Positions 1-6,544 of a stretch of 8,149 bases of DNA are shown here, one piece after another (position 1 is the first letter of the stretch; each line of letters opens with the position of its first letter). The stretch is from Candidatus Auribacterota bacterium (GTDB lineage Bacteria; Auribacterota; Tritonobacteria; UBA1439), in contig JAPLCY010000029.1 in NCBI GenBank assembly GCA_026391995.1, forward strand, positions 1 through 8,149, read 5' to 3'. Made by a program: the position numbers and the translations under genes. The notes under the pieces are model-generated. The model saw only the letters and a program-made list of their open reading frames with translations. It had not been told where the DNA came from and searched no databases.

Positions 1-92
1 GGAACCACGGGCTTCGCCTCTTTCTTCTTGCAGCTGCTCAGCACGAGCGTGCCGGCAATCGCAAGAATCATCAGACATGTAATCTTCTTCAT
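1..92 (-). CDS. Lipoprotein, N-terminal fragment (runs off the window edge)
   Basis: Only the first 30 codons are present. They start with ATG at 92 and read off the left edge. The peptide is a textbook lipoprotein signal: a basic start (MKK), a hydrophobic core (LMILAIAGTLV) and a lipobox LSSC with Cys21, followed at once by a charged KKKE stretch. The mature protein would therefore be lipid-anchored through Cys21. A strong Shine-Dalgarno AGGAGGG (99-105) sits 6 nt before the ATG, which fixes the start. It lies 115 bp downstream of the thiazole synthase gene on the same strand; I see no clear terminator in the gap, and only a weak -10-like GATAAT in it. The function of the mature domain cannot be told from this fragment. 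Confidence 0.8.
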   Translation of the reverse strand, partial: MKKITCLMILAIAGTLVLSSCKKKEAKPVV

Positions 93-207
93 CCCTATCC
101 CTCCTCTTACCTCAAGGTTGATTACTCGCCCATTGTGCTAAATCATCAGGTGTTATGCAAGCAATTTGATGCAACTATTATCAAAGCGCCGCTCCCGTAA
201 CGCACCA

Positions 208-1020
208 TCAACGCCCTTTTGCCCGGCCGCCGCGAATGATCAACTCCGCGACCCGCTTCCCCGAGAGGAGCATCCCGCCGAAGATGGGCCCCATCCTTGG
301 CCCGCCGAACACCGCGTTCGCGGCCATCCCGGCCACATAGACACCGGGGTAGATCTCGCCGGTGTGCTTGACGATCATCTTCTCCCCGACCTCAGCCCAC
401 ATCGGTTTCTCTCCCAGCATCTCGCCGGTCTTTGTCTTGAGCTTTTTGCCTATCTTCCTGATCAGGATCTTGGCGATCTCGGCATCGTGGCCGGTTGCGT
501 CCACCACCGCGCCGCTGCGCGCGGTGATCGGGTCCACGTGGAGCCGCGCCACGGAAACGGCGCTCCAATTCAATACCACGCCGGTCACACGGTCGCCCCT
601 GACCATGACGTCCTCGGCCGAGATGCAGTTGAATATCTTCACGCCGGCCTTGACCGCCGCGGCGCAGAGAGTTGACACCGTCTCTATCGAATCCGTGACG
701 TAGTAGCCCTCCCCGCGCGCCGTTGCGCGTACGCCGAACTCGTCGAGGATCGGCTTGGAGGCCTCCTGGAACACGCAGCGGTTGAACATGATCCCGCCGC
801 CCCACATCCCGCCCCCCACCGAGAGCTTCCGCTCATAAAGGACAACCCGCTTCCCCGCGCGGGCGAGGTAGTAGCCCGCAACCATGCCAGCCGGCCCCCC
901 GCCGATGATCGCCACATCGCTCTGGAGGCAATCGCTGAAATCGCGCGTGAACTCCTCTATGATTATCCGCGAAATGACCACATCGTCGAGCGCCGCCCGG
1001 CGCCGCATCTTTGTCTTCAT
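208..1020 (-). CDS. thi4: Sulfide-dependent ADP-thiazole synthase (THI4 family)
   Basis: This 270-residue protein belongs to the THI4/Thi4 family, which makes the ADP-thiazole precursor of thiamine from NAD, glycine and a sulfur source in the cytoplasm. Visible elements are the N-terminal dinucleotide fold ([10 protein letters not shown], residues 36-45), acidic Glu63, a glycine-rich loop GGGMWGGG (69-76), the GHD motif (177-179) and the C-terminal RMGPIFGGM block (242-250). Yeast THI4 has a suicidal sulfur-donor Cys just before Met-Asp-Pro; here the aligned residue is His161 (HVDP). That is the form known from methanogens and anaerobic bacteria, which uses free sulfide catalytically. Archaeal relatives have also been described as ribose-1,5-bisphosphate isomerases, but the full THI4 motif set favours thiazole synthesis. 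The ATG at 1020 overlaps the rseC stop (ATGA) and has GGAGG at 1025-1029. I see no TPP riboswitch upstream of the operon. Confidence 0.93.
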   Translation of the reverse strand: MKTKMRRRAALDDVVISRIIIEEFTRDFSDCLQSDVAIIGGGPAGMVAGYYLARAGKRVVLYERKLSVGGGMWGGGIMFNRCVFQEASKPILDEFGVRATARGEGYYVTDSIETVSTLCAAAVKAGVKIFNCISAEDVMVRGDRVTGVVLNWSAVSVARLHVDPITARSGAVVDATGHDAEIAKILIRKIGKKLKTKTGEMLGEKPMWAEVGEKMIVKHTGEIYPGVYVAGMAANAVFGGPRMGPIFGGMLLSGKRVAELIIRGGRAKGR

Positions 1021-1448
1021 GACCCCTCCCTGTGAATCCCCCCACCCGGGGGGAGTATTTTTATAATACTATGAACGGGCACGCCGCTCCTCGCAATCTT
1101 CCTGTCGCACCGCCGCACAACCGCCCACACGATGAGCAGCCCGACCCCGCCGCCGCAGAATCCCGCCCGCTCGGAACTCCACAGCGCCGTACCTGCCGCG
1201 TAGCCGGCGCACATGCCGATCAGGGGCAGCACATATACCAGGAACGCCGCGCGCAGATATACCCCCTCGCGCACCTCGACTATGACCCTGTCACCGGCCT
1301 TTGCGCCGGCTTCATTGTTCGCCTCGATCAACCGCTCCCCCGCTGATCCCGTGACACAGATCCGGCAGCTCCGACACCCGCCCTGGGGCTGCATGCGCAC
1401 ACACGCCGCCGCGCCCATCGTACTCACCACCACCCCCTCTTCGCGCAT
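1017..1448 (-). CDS. rseC: RseC/MucC family membrane redox protein
   Basis: This 143-residue protein fits the RseC/MucC (SoxR-reducing system) family. It has an N-terminal domain beginning MREEGVVV, then a Cys cluster (Cys16, Cys25, Cys28, Cys31; core GGCRSCRIC) suited to Fe-S or redox chemistry. Two hydrophobic segments follow (about 67-90 and 97-112), separated by a short loop, with a basic C-terminal tail. Family members sit in the inner membrane; in proteobacteria they modulate sigma-E signalling and SoxR reduction. I chose the ATG at 1448 because family proteins begin at this point; an in-frame TTG at 1466 would add six residues. The stop codon overlaps the thi4 start by 4 nt (ATGA), so the two are probably translationally coupled. 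No rpoE, rseA, rseB or rnf gene is nearby, so the usual sigma-E context is absent within this window. Confidence 0.85.
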   Translation of the reverse strand: MREEGVVVSTMGAAACVRMQPQGGCRSCRICVTGSAGERLIEANNEAGAKAGDRVIVEVREGVYLRAAFLVYVLPLIGMCAGYAAGTALWSSERAGFCGGGVGLLIVWAVVRRCDRKIARSGVPVHSIIKILPPGGGIHREGS

Positions 1449-1504
1449 ACGACCACTCCATAGCAAGGCGTACCGACACTCGCGGCACTCGCTGAACGGG
1501 TGAG

Positions 1505-1513
1505 ATTATATCA
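1505..1513 (-). promoter_or_regulatory. Extended -10 promoter for rseC-thi4
   Basis: Read on the minus strand this is TGATATAAT, a perfect extended -10 (TGnTATAAT). No good -35 hexamer is found 16-18 nt upstream, which is acceptable for extended -10 promoters. Transcription would start near 1498, about 50 nt before the rseC ATG. Assignment is by consensus only. Confidence 0.6.
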
Positions 1514-1585
1514 TCGGGGGGATGGGTGCGATATCATTTCGCCGCCGAAGGCACGGCCTCAGTTACAAGGGGTGTTCTTTTCACA

Positions 1586-1648
1586 TGTCATTCCCGCGTG
1601 ATCCCTGCTCGAGTTTACCCTGGGCGCAGCCGAAGGGCCGGGATGACA
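1586..1648. repeat. Inverted-repeat element (TGTCATTCCCG ... GGGATGACA)
   Basis: The ends TGTCATTCCCG (1586-1596) and CCGGGATGACA (1638-1648) are near-perfect inverted repeats with one base deleted. They enclose a core CCCTGGGCGCAGCCGAAGGG (1618-1637). The core closely resembles part of a second element at 4156-4173, which suggests a dispersed repeat family. It lies between the typA stop and the rseC promoter. In RNA from typA it would fold into a stem, so it may also protect or end that transcript. No protein is encoded. Confidence 0.6.
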
Positions 1649-1704
1649 GAACCTGAGTTGTCTCCCCACAAAACTGACCGATTACCACGGGAGAGGAAGG
1701 GAAT

Positions 1705-3594
1705 CTAGCGGTTCGCCGCGGTCGATGCGCGCATGGCCTTCCTGCGCCCCTCTTCGTCGAGGATGGCCTTCCGCACGCGAATCGATTGCGGAGTGACCTC
1801 GACGAGCTCGTCGGGGGCGATCCAGTCGATGGCGGTCTCGAGGGTGAGCGCGCGTGGGGTCTTGCGCGCCTCAAAAATCTCCTTCGTGGAGGAGCGGTAG
1901 TTGCCGAGCTTCTTGCGCTTTGTCGGGTTGCAGGTGAGGTCGTCGGGGCGGGAGTGCTCGCCCACGATCATCCCGGCGTACATCTTGGCCATGGGCCCCA
2001 CAAAGAGCGTCCCGCGAAGCTGCAGGTTCTCCAGGGCATACGAGGTCGCCGGGCCGGTATCCATGCTGATCATCGACCCGCTGCTCCTGGTGACCACCTC
2101 CCCGCACCAGGGGCCATAGCCCACACAGCGGGAGGACATGATACCCAGGCCCCGCGTGTCGGTGAGAAAATCGTTCCGGTAGCCGATGAGCCCGCGGGTC
2201 GGAATCTTGAAATCCAGCCGCACAAGGCCTGTGCCTGTGTTGTGCATCCCGGCAAGCTCGCCCTTCCTCCTCGATACCTTATCGAGCACCACCCCCTGGA
2301 AATCCTCGGGTATATGGATGATGAGATCCTCCATCGGCTCGAGCACCGTACCGTCGGGGGCCTTTGTGGTAATGACCTCGGGCCTGGTGACGCAAAGCTC
2401 CATCCCCTCGCGACGCATCTCTTCGATCAGGATAGACAGGTGGAGCTCACCCCGCCCCAAGATCTTGATCCTGTCCGCCCGGCCGACCTCCTCGACCCGA
2501 AGCGAGACATTGACGCGGCTCTCCCGCTCCAGGCGCTCGCGTATCTGCCTCATGGTCACCGCGGTGCCCTCCTGTCCCGCGAGCGGCCCGCTGTTGACCA
2601 TGACGAACATGGAGACGGTCGGCTCGCCGATCTCGAGCGGCGGCATGGCGGGTGACTCGATCCCCGGCGCCGAGATGGTGTCGCCGATCGATATCGCCTC
2701 GGGGCCCGCGATCCACACGACGTCACCCGCGCCAATCTCCTTGACCTCTTCCCGTTCGAGCCCGCGCGTCACCCACAGGTGTGTGGAGACCCCTTCATGC
2801 GTGCCGGTCACCTCCCACTCGGTGTTATCGGTGCGCACGCCCTCGGGTAACAGCCAGCGCGTGGTGGTCCGCACGAGCGGCTCGCCGAGGCGGTGTTTCC
2901 CCTGGAGCACCCTGCCGCAGCCGATCTGGCCGAAGTAGTCGCTCCAGGCGAGCGTGCTCACCTGCATGCGGAACGGCGCCTCCCGGTCGCCCCGCGGGGC
3001 GGGGACATGCTTCACGATCGCCTCAAAGAGCGGGTCCATCCTGCGGCGCTCGTCGCCCTCGATGTCGTGGACGAACCAGCCATCGAGACCGGAGCCGAAC
3101 ACAGCGGCGAAATCGGCCTGTGTGTCCGTGGCCCCCAGCTCGATGAAAAGATCAAAGGTCTTGTTGAGCGCCCACAGGGGGTCGGCGTGAGGACGATCGA
3201 CCTTGTTGATGACGACGATGGCCTTGAGTCCCAGGCGCAGGGCCCGCATCAGGACGTACCGGGTTTGGGGCATCGGCCCCTCGTTGGCGTCCACGACCAG
3301 GAGCACCGCATCAACCATGGAGAGCACCCGCTCGACCTCGCCCGAAAAATCCGCGTGGCCGGGGGTGTCGATGATGTTGATCAGATAGCCGTCCCATTTT
3401 ACGGTGCAGTGCTTCGCGCGGATGGTGATCCCGCGCTCGCGCTCGAGCTCATTGTGGTCCATCACCCGCTCCTCGACACGCGCGTTTTCGCGGAAGACGT
3501 GGGCGGCGCGGAAGATCGCATCGATGAGCGTGGTCTTGCCGTGATCGATGTGCGCGATGATAGCCAGGTTGCGAATCTTGTCAGCCGATTTCAT
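1705..3594 (-). CDS. typA: Ribosome-associated GTPase TypA/BipA
   Basis: This 629-residue translational GTPase matches TypA/BipA along its length (usual size about 605-615). Numbering from the ATG at 3594, G1 is AHIDHGKTT (14-22), G2 contains RGITI (54-58), G3 is DTPGH (76-80) and G4 is NKVD (130-133). The G5 position reads SGL (168-170), where E. coli BipA has SAL. EF-G-like domains and the BipA-specific C-terminal domain follow, with the diagnostic [24 protein letters not shown] and [14 protein letters not shown] stretches. BipA binds 70S ribosomes and supports 50S assembly and growth at low temperature or under stress. I chose the start by homology; the frame stays open to 3720, but that extra 42-residue segment is low-complexity and would cover the hairpin after csp. 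The Shine-Dalgarno is only a G-rich GGCGGGGG. The csp gene lies immediately upstream, in keeping with a cold-adaptation role. Confidence 0.95.
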   Translation of the reverse strand: MKSADKIRNLAIIAHIDHGKTTLIDAIFRAAHVFRENARVEERVMDHNELERERGITIRAKHCTVKWDGYLINIIDTPGHADFSGEVERVLSMVDAVLLVVDANEGPMPQTRYVLMRALRLGLKAIVVINKVDRPHADPLWALNKTFDLFIELGATDTQADFAAVFGSGLDGWFVHDIEGDERRRMDPLFEAIVKHVPAPRGDREAPFRMQVSTLAWSDYFGQIGCGRVLQGKHRLGEPLVRTTTRWLLPEGVRTDNTEWEVTGTHEGVSTHLWVTRGLEREEVKEIGAGDVVWIAGPEAISIGDTISAPGIESPAMPPLEIGEPTVSMFVMVNSGPLAGQEGTAVTMRQIRERLERESRVNVSLRVEEVGRADRIKILGRGELHLSILIEEMRREGMELCVTRPEVITTKAPDGTVLEPMEDLIIHIPEDFQGVVLDKVSRRKGELAGMHNTGTGLVRLDFKIPTRGLIGYRNDFLTDTRGLGIMSSRCVGYGPWCGEVVTRSSGSMISMDTGPATSYALENLQLRGTLFVGPMAKMYAGMIVGEHSRPDDLTCNPTKRKKLGNYRSSTKEIFEARKTPRALTLETAIDWIAPDELVEVTPQSIRVRKAILDEEGRRKAMRASTAANR

Positions 3595-3668
3595 ATGTGT
3601 GCCCCCGCCGGACATGGCGCTGCACAAAGGCATGAGCACTACCGGACGGATGCGGGAGAAAGATATGT

Positions 3669-3710
3669 CCTGAAAGACAGGCGGGCCCGGCGTACTACCC
3701 GCCGGGCCCG
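3669..3710 (-). terminator. GC-rich hairpin after csp, probable terminator or attenuator
   Basis: A perfect 11-bp stem (3682-3692 with 3700-3710, CGGGCCCGGCG and its complement, 7-nt loop) begins 14 nt past the csp stop on the minus strand. A small CCTG/CAGG hairpin (3669-3681) follows it. The downstream sequence has only scattered T residues (TGTCTTTC), so termination may be partial and allow read-through into typA. The stem would also protect the csp mRNA 3' end. Confidence 0.55.
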
Positions 3711-3723
3711 TGCAGTGCAAAAC

Positions 3724-3921
3724 TTAGAGAGGGACTACTCGTGTGGCCTTGTCGCCCTTGGGACCCTTTTCGAACTCAAACTCGACTTCCTGACCTTCCT
3801 CGAGGGACTTGTAGCCTTCGGCCTGGATCGCGGTGTGATGTACAAACACATCGTTGCCCGCCTCAGACGTGATGAAACCATAGCCCTTCTGATTGCTAAA
3901 CCACTTCACTTTGCCTTTCAT
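3724..3921 (-). CDS. Cold-shock protein, CspA family
   Basis: This is a 65-residue single cold-shock domain, full length for the family. It begins MKGKVKWF and contains RNP1 KGYGFI (12-17) and RNP2 VFVHH (25-29), the aromatic strands that bind single-stranded RNA and DNA. Such proteins act in the cytoplasm as RNA chaperones that melt secondary structure, and some are antiterminators. The Shine-Dalgarno AAAGGAG (3933-3939) is 11 nt from the ATG. It has its own strong promoter (4047-4074) and a leader of about 119 nt containing two competing hairpins, as expected of a cold-regulated csp mRNA. TypA, another protein linked to low-temperature growth, lies directly downstream. The family is certain; which paralogue it is, and whether it is truly cold-induced, cannot be told. 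Confidence 0.96.
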   Translation of the reverse strand: MKGKVKWFSNQKGYGFITSEAGNDVFVHHTAIQAEGYKSLEEGQEVEFEFEKGPKGDKATRVVPL

Positions 3922-3971
3922 TACGCGCGTCGCTCCTTTCTCAGCAAATGTATGCTCCCAGGCCGATATAG

Positions 3972-4024
3972 AAAAACCGCGTGGTAGATATCGCCTACCG
4001 TGCGGTTGGATTTTTCATCCGACC
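3972..4024 (-). promoter_or_regulatory. csp mRNA leader with overlapping hairpins (candidate attenuator or thermosensor)
   Basis: On the minus strand an early hairpin pairs 4017-4024 with 4004-4011 (7 of 8 pairs, loop GAAAA). A second hairpin pairs 4007-4002 with 3980-3975 and 3999-3995 with 3987-3983, with a 2x2 internal mismatch, and runs into TTTTTC (3976-3971), like an intrinsic terminator. The two stems share bases 4004-4007, so they cannot both form fully. The U-tract ends about 50 nt before the csp ATG. Structures are by eye, without energy calculation. Confidence 0.45.
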
Positions 4025-4046
4025 CTCAGGCGCATTGTCAGCCAGT

Positions 4047-4074
4047 AGTATACATTATTCATAAAATGTGTCAA
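4047..4074 (-). promoter_or_regulatory. Sigma70-type promoter of csp
   Basis: On the minus strand the -35 is a perfect TTGACA (4069-4074). A 16-nt spacer (4053-4068) separates it from TATACT (4047-4052), which matches the -10 consensus at five of six positions. The spacer is AT-rich in an otherwise GC-rich region. The predicted start is near 4040, leaving a leader of about 119 nt before the csp ATG. Confidence 0.8.
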
Positions 4075-4085
4075 CGCAAATGATG

Positions 4086-4249
4086 CCGTTTTAGTACTGG
4101 GTCACTTATGGGGGGGCTCCCACATTATCCCCCTCCCCCCTTGAGGGGAGCTTGTCCCGAGCGTAGCCGAGGGAAGGGTCGGGGTGGGGGGTGAAAATAC
4201 CCACCGTAAGTGACCCCATACCCGTTTTAGATATGGGTCAGTTACGGGG
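4086..4249. repeat. MITE-like nested repeat element
   Basis: Three copies of one sequence border this element. Copy A (4086-4113) and copy B (4222-4249) are direct repeats agreeing at 23 of 28 positions; both begin CCGTTTTAG and contain TGGGTCA. Copy C (about 4204-4219) is inverted (CCGTAAGTGACCCCA). A and C form terminal inverted repeats around an inner hairpin (about 4125-4197) with C-rich and G-rich arms and the core CCCGAGCGTAGCCGAGGG (4156-4173), which resembles the core at 1618-1637. No open reading frame of interest lies in it. It looks like a non-autonomous mobile or REP-type element inserted between the DHS-like gene and the csp promoter. Confidence 0.6.
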
Positions 4250-4273
4250 AAAAACTCTGCTATCCGTACAGCA
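4250..4273 (-). terminator. Candidate intrinsic terminator of the DHS-like gene
   Basis: On the minus strand TGCTGT-ACGG-ATAGCA (4273 down to 4258; 6-bp stem with one G-U pair, tetraloop) is followed after GAG by TTTTT (4254-4250). It begins 25 nt past the DHS-like stop codon. The stem is short, so termination strength is uncertain. Confidence 0.45.
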
Positions 4274-4298
4274 CACCAGGCCCCGCCCCGGTACCCCC

Positions 4299-5471
4299 TC
4301 ACTTGTTGTGTGCGAAGTACTCCCGCACCAGCGATTCCATGAGCTCCGCCCGGCAATCGTAGAGCCGCCTGAGGGAACGCTTCGCGTGGTTGGCAAGGGC
4401 GTAGTGCGTCAGGATGGGCAGGGCGATCGTGGTATCGGTGTAGCAGACCACCGCGTCGGGCAGGCGATCGGGATCCACCTTCCCCCAGCTCACCGCCTCG
4501 TGCGGCGTGGCGCCGGAGAGGCCGCCGGTGTCGGGGCGGGCGTCGGTGACCTGGAAAAAATAGTCCTGCCCCACCTCCTTGATCCTGAGCACCTCCTGTA
4601 TCTGCGGCTCGGTCTGGAGCATGAAGTTCTTCGGGCTCCCCCCCCCCCGCAGGACGACCGCGCTTTTCCCCCCCGCCCGCTGTGCCGCGCGCCCCAAGGA
4701 GGTGGGCGCGTTGACGGCGGTGGAGGGGTTGAGCCGGTTGATCCGCAGCTTGTTCCCCCTGAGCTCCACGCCGGCGATGTTCATCCCTATGGTCGAATCC
4801 CCCGGCGAGGAAGTATAGACCGGGACGCCGCAGCGATACGCGGCCGCGAGCATCGAGACGTTCCTCAGTCCCGTCTTCCGCTCCCATTCGGCGGCGTAGC
4901 GCCCGATCTTATGGTGCAGCTCCGCCGTCCCCATCTCCTTCTGGAACTCGGGCTGCACGAGGATGCCGCGCAGGATATCGTCGGTCGCCATCAGGCAGTC
5001 GGTATACCCGAGGAGCACGTCGTAGATGCGGACCACGTCGTTCTTGCGCAGGTCGGCATCGTCAACCAAATGGCTTCCCACGTGGAGCGGGAAGTTGAAG
5101 GCGAAGTGGAGGTCGTGGTAAAGGTTGGCGCCGGTGGCCACAATCCAGTCCACAAAACCCGCCTTGATGAGAGGCACGACGGAAGAGCTGCCGAGGCCGG
5201 CCGGGGTGAGCGCCCCGGCGAAACTCATCCCGACGGTCACCTCGGGCTTGAGCATCTTTTTTACGAAGAGCTGACACCCCTCCCGCAACCGGGCCGAGTT
5301 GTATGCGAGAAACACCCCCTCGATGAGCGCGGAGAGCTTCTCCTTCCCGGTGATCCCCTTCGGCAGGATGCGCTTCCCGGAGAGATACGTGTTCTTATGC
5401 GGGCATTTCTTCGCGCGCATCCAATCGGGAAGCTGGGTGAGGTCTTCCCGTAACCGGTGTGTCCGTTTCAT
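4299..5471 (-). CDS. Deoxyhypusine synthase-like polyamine enzyme (homospermidine synthase-type)
   Basis: This 390-residue protein has the deoxyhypusine synthase (DHS) fold. Motifs in order are [14 protein letters not shown] (83-96), [13 protein letters not shown] (113-125), GDSTIGMNI (224-232), GGGSPK with Lys281 (the Lys that carries the aminobutyl imine in DHS), and [13 protein letters not shown] (319-331). Family enzymes use NAD to cleave spermidine or putrescine and transfer an aminobutyl group. Bacteria have no eIF5A, so the acceptor is probably a free amine. Homospermidine synthesis is likely; agmatine-based bis-guanidino synthesis is an alternative. Where human DHS has DGSLGDMIFFH, this protein has [11 protein letters not shown] and lacks that His, which supports a non-eIF5A acceptor. 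The ATG at 5471 is favoured by GGAGG (5480-5484) 8 nt upstream; an ATG at 5486 would overlap that site. The upstream neighbour is a decarboxylase-family gene, so a polyamine operon is plausible. Codons for the Gly loop form an 11-G run. Confidence 0.88.
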   Translation of the reverse strand: MKRTHRLREDLTQLPDWMRAKKCPHKNTYLSGKRILPKGITGKEKLSALIEGVFLAYNSARLREGCQLFVKKMLKPEVTVGMSFAGALTPAGLGSSSVVPLIKAGFVDWIVATGANLYHDLHFAFNFPLHVGSHLVDDADLRKNDVVRIYDVLLGYTDCLMATDDILRGILVQPEFQKEMGTAELHHKIGRYAAEWERKTGLRNVSMLAAAYRCGVPVYTSSPGDSTIGMNIAGVELRGNKLRINRLNPSTAVNAPTSLGRAAQRAGGKSAVVLRGGGSPKNFMLQTEPQIQEVLRIKEVGQDYFFQVTDARPDTGGLSGATPHEAVSWGKVDPDRLPDAVVCYTDTTIALPILTHYALANHAKRSLRRLYDCRAELMESLVREYFAHNK

Positions 5472-5499
5472 GCGATGATCCTCCATGTGGTGTCGCTGA

Positions 5500-5526
5500 C
5501 AATCCGTTCAATCCGTCCAATCCCTG
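5500..5526. repeat. Short tandem repeat, 9-bp unit
   Basis: Three consecutive 9-mers, CAATCCGTT, CAATCCGTC and CAATCCCTG, lie just upstream of the DHS-like ribosome binding site and run into the GCAGG palindrome. The third copy is degenerate. Confidence 0.5.
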
Positions 5527-5584
5527 CCTGCCGCCTGCCTGCCCTGCCTGCCGGCAGGCAGGCGGCAGGCAGGGCAGGCAGGCG
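5523..5584. repeat. GCAGG/CCTGC palindromic repeat
   Basis: About 62 bp consist almost only of CCTGC units on the left and GCAGG units on the right. They centre on a perfect 20-bp palindrome at 5543-5562 (axis between 5552 and 5553); further pairing is possible in several registers. It lies between the decarboxylase stop (5625) and the DHS-like start (5471), so RNA spanning both genes would carry a very stable stem. There is no T-tract on either side, so it is not a classic terminator. Similar GCAGG palindromes recur in metagenome-derived genomes (general recollection, not checked). Confidence 0.8.
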
Positions 5585-5624
5585 CGGTTAAAAGCCTTCG
5601 GTGTTTTTTCGCGGCGGTTTCCCC

Positions 5625-6419
5625 TCATGCAACCATGACAATTTTTGCCGGCGCGATGCCATTGAACGCCGTCGCGGTCGCCGTGCTGTAGGCGCCTACG
5701 CGCTCCACGTACACAATATCGCCGATCTCGAGCTCCGGCAGGTCCTGCCCCCGGGCGATGATATCGAGGCTATCGCAGGTCGGCCCGGCAAGGGTCGAGA
5801 GCTGGCTTCGGCCCGACCTCAGCACCTTGAACTCGTACTGCGCGTGATCGAATATGATGCCGCTCAGGTCGCCGTACACGCCGTCGTCGAGGTAGTACCA
5901 GTGCTTGTTCTCCCTGATCGCCTTCCCTATCACCCGCATTATCAGCGTCGCCGCGGGACCGGCGATGAAGCGCCCCGGCTCCGCGATGATGCGCACCTTC
6001 CGGTCGAAAAGGCGTTCGATCTCCCGCATAATGATCTTCGCGATCTTTTCGAACACATCCTCCTCCCCGTCAAAGTGCGTGATCGGGAACCCCCCTCCTA
6101 TTGCGGCAATCGATCGGGCGGGCTTTATGGTATTGGCGAATATGATCCGTTCGGGGCCGGCGCCTGCCTCGATCGCCGCCGTCATCTCCGCCAGGGAGGC
6201 AACGTCAAAGCCCGCACCGCCGGACACGAGCACCTTCAGGATATCTGGATGTGGATTGGCCTTGACCGCGTAGAACGGTTCCACGCGCGGGAGGGCCCGC
6301 CTGAAGCGATTGAGCTGCATGCGGATGGCCGACCGGCTGATGGCGACGAGGGGCGTGCCGTGCCGCTGGACCAATCCCCTCAAGCGCGCCCCGTTCGAAC
6401 CCGCCGATGCCCGTGCCAC
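5625..6419 (-). pseudogene. Ornithine/DAP/arginine decarboxylase-family protein with internal barrel deletion
   Basis: This 264-residue reading frame is a fold-III PLP decarboxylase (ornithine decarboxylase-like; family about 370-400 residues). Present are FYAVKANPH with PLP-Lys53, FDVASLAE (71-78), IIFAN (92-96), GGGFP (108-112), AEPGR (146-150), GPTCDSLD (212-219, the catalytic Cys loop) and VGAYSTA (241-247). IIFANTIKPARSI is joined almost directly to AAIGGGFP. The roughly 110 residues normally between them, including several barrel strands and the His that stacks on PLP, are absent, with the frame preserved (junction near 6095-6125). I call it a probable pseudogene, though a rare intact variant or an assembly collapse is possible. 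If intact it would supply putrescine to the DHS-like enzyme downstream. The GTG at 6419 has GGGAGG (6426-6431) 6 nt upstream; a GTG at 6446 has no such site. Confidence 0.7.
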
Positions 6420-6544
6420 CTTTTTCCTCCCGTGTACGCGCGTCACGGTGCATTGTACGACATCGCACCGCCCACTTCAACTAGCTTTCCATCCTCGCCG
6501 GCCATATGCCGCGATGGGGGCACATTTTTTATTATGCATTTGAT

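Noticed and set aside
93..207. Possible TPP riboswitch: ACCTGATGATTTAG on the minus strand recalls the ACCTGATCTGG box, just after a thiazole synthase gene.
   Set aside because: The CTGAGA box is absent and the remaining conserved bases of the second half do not match. The resemblance is limited to about seven bases.
3595..3720. An N-terminal extension of TypA (42 residues, frame open to an ATG at 3720).
   Set aside because: TypA proteins start right before the G1 region; the extension is low-complexity, Pro/Gly-rich and would be encoded across the hairpin following csp.
2893..3987. A long plus-strand open frame of 364 codons opposite typA and csp.
   Set aside because: It is antisense to two certain genes, is His/Arg/Asp-rich as expected of a GC-rich complementary frame, and has no recognisable domain.
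4191..5453. A 420-codon plus-strand open frame opposite the DHS-like gene.
   Set aside because: Its composition is that of a mirror frame of a GC-rich gene, with no motif, and the minus-strand DHS-like motifs are unambiguous.
5523..5584. The GCAGG repeat as a CRISPR array or an origin iteron cluster.
   Set aside because: There are no regular spacers, no cas genes and no dnaA or rep gene; the units are contiguous and palindromic.
6485..6535. A plus-strand terminator (short stem followed by ATTTTTTATT).
   Set aside because: There is no plus-strand gene to end and the stem is weak with a large internal loop. The minus-strand reading offers only a poor -10-like CATAAT without a -35.
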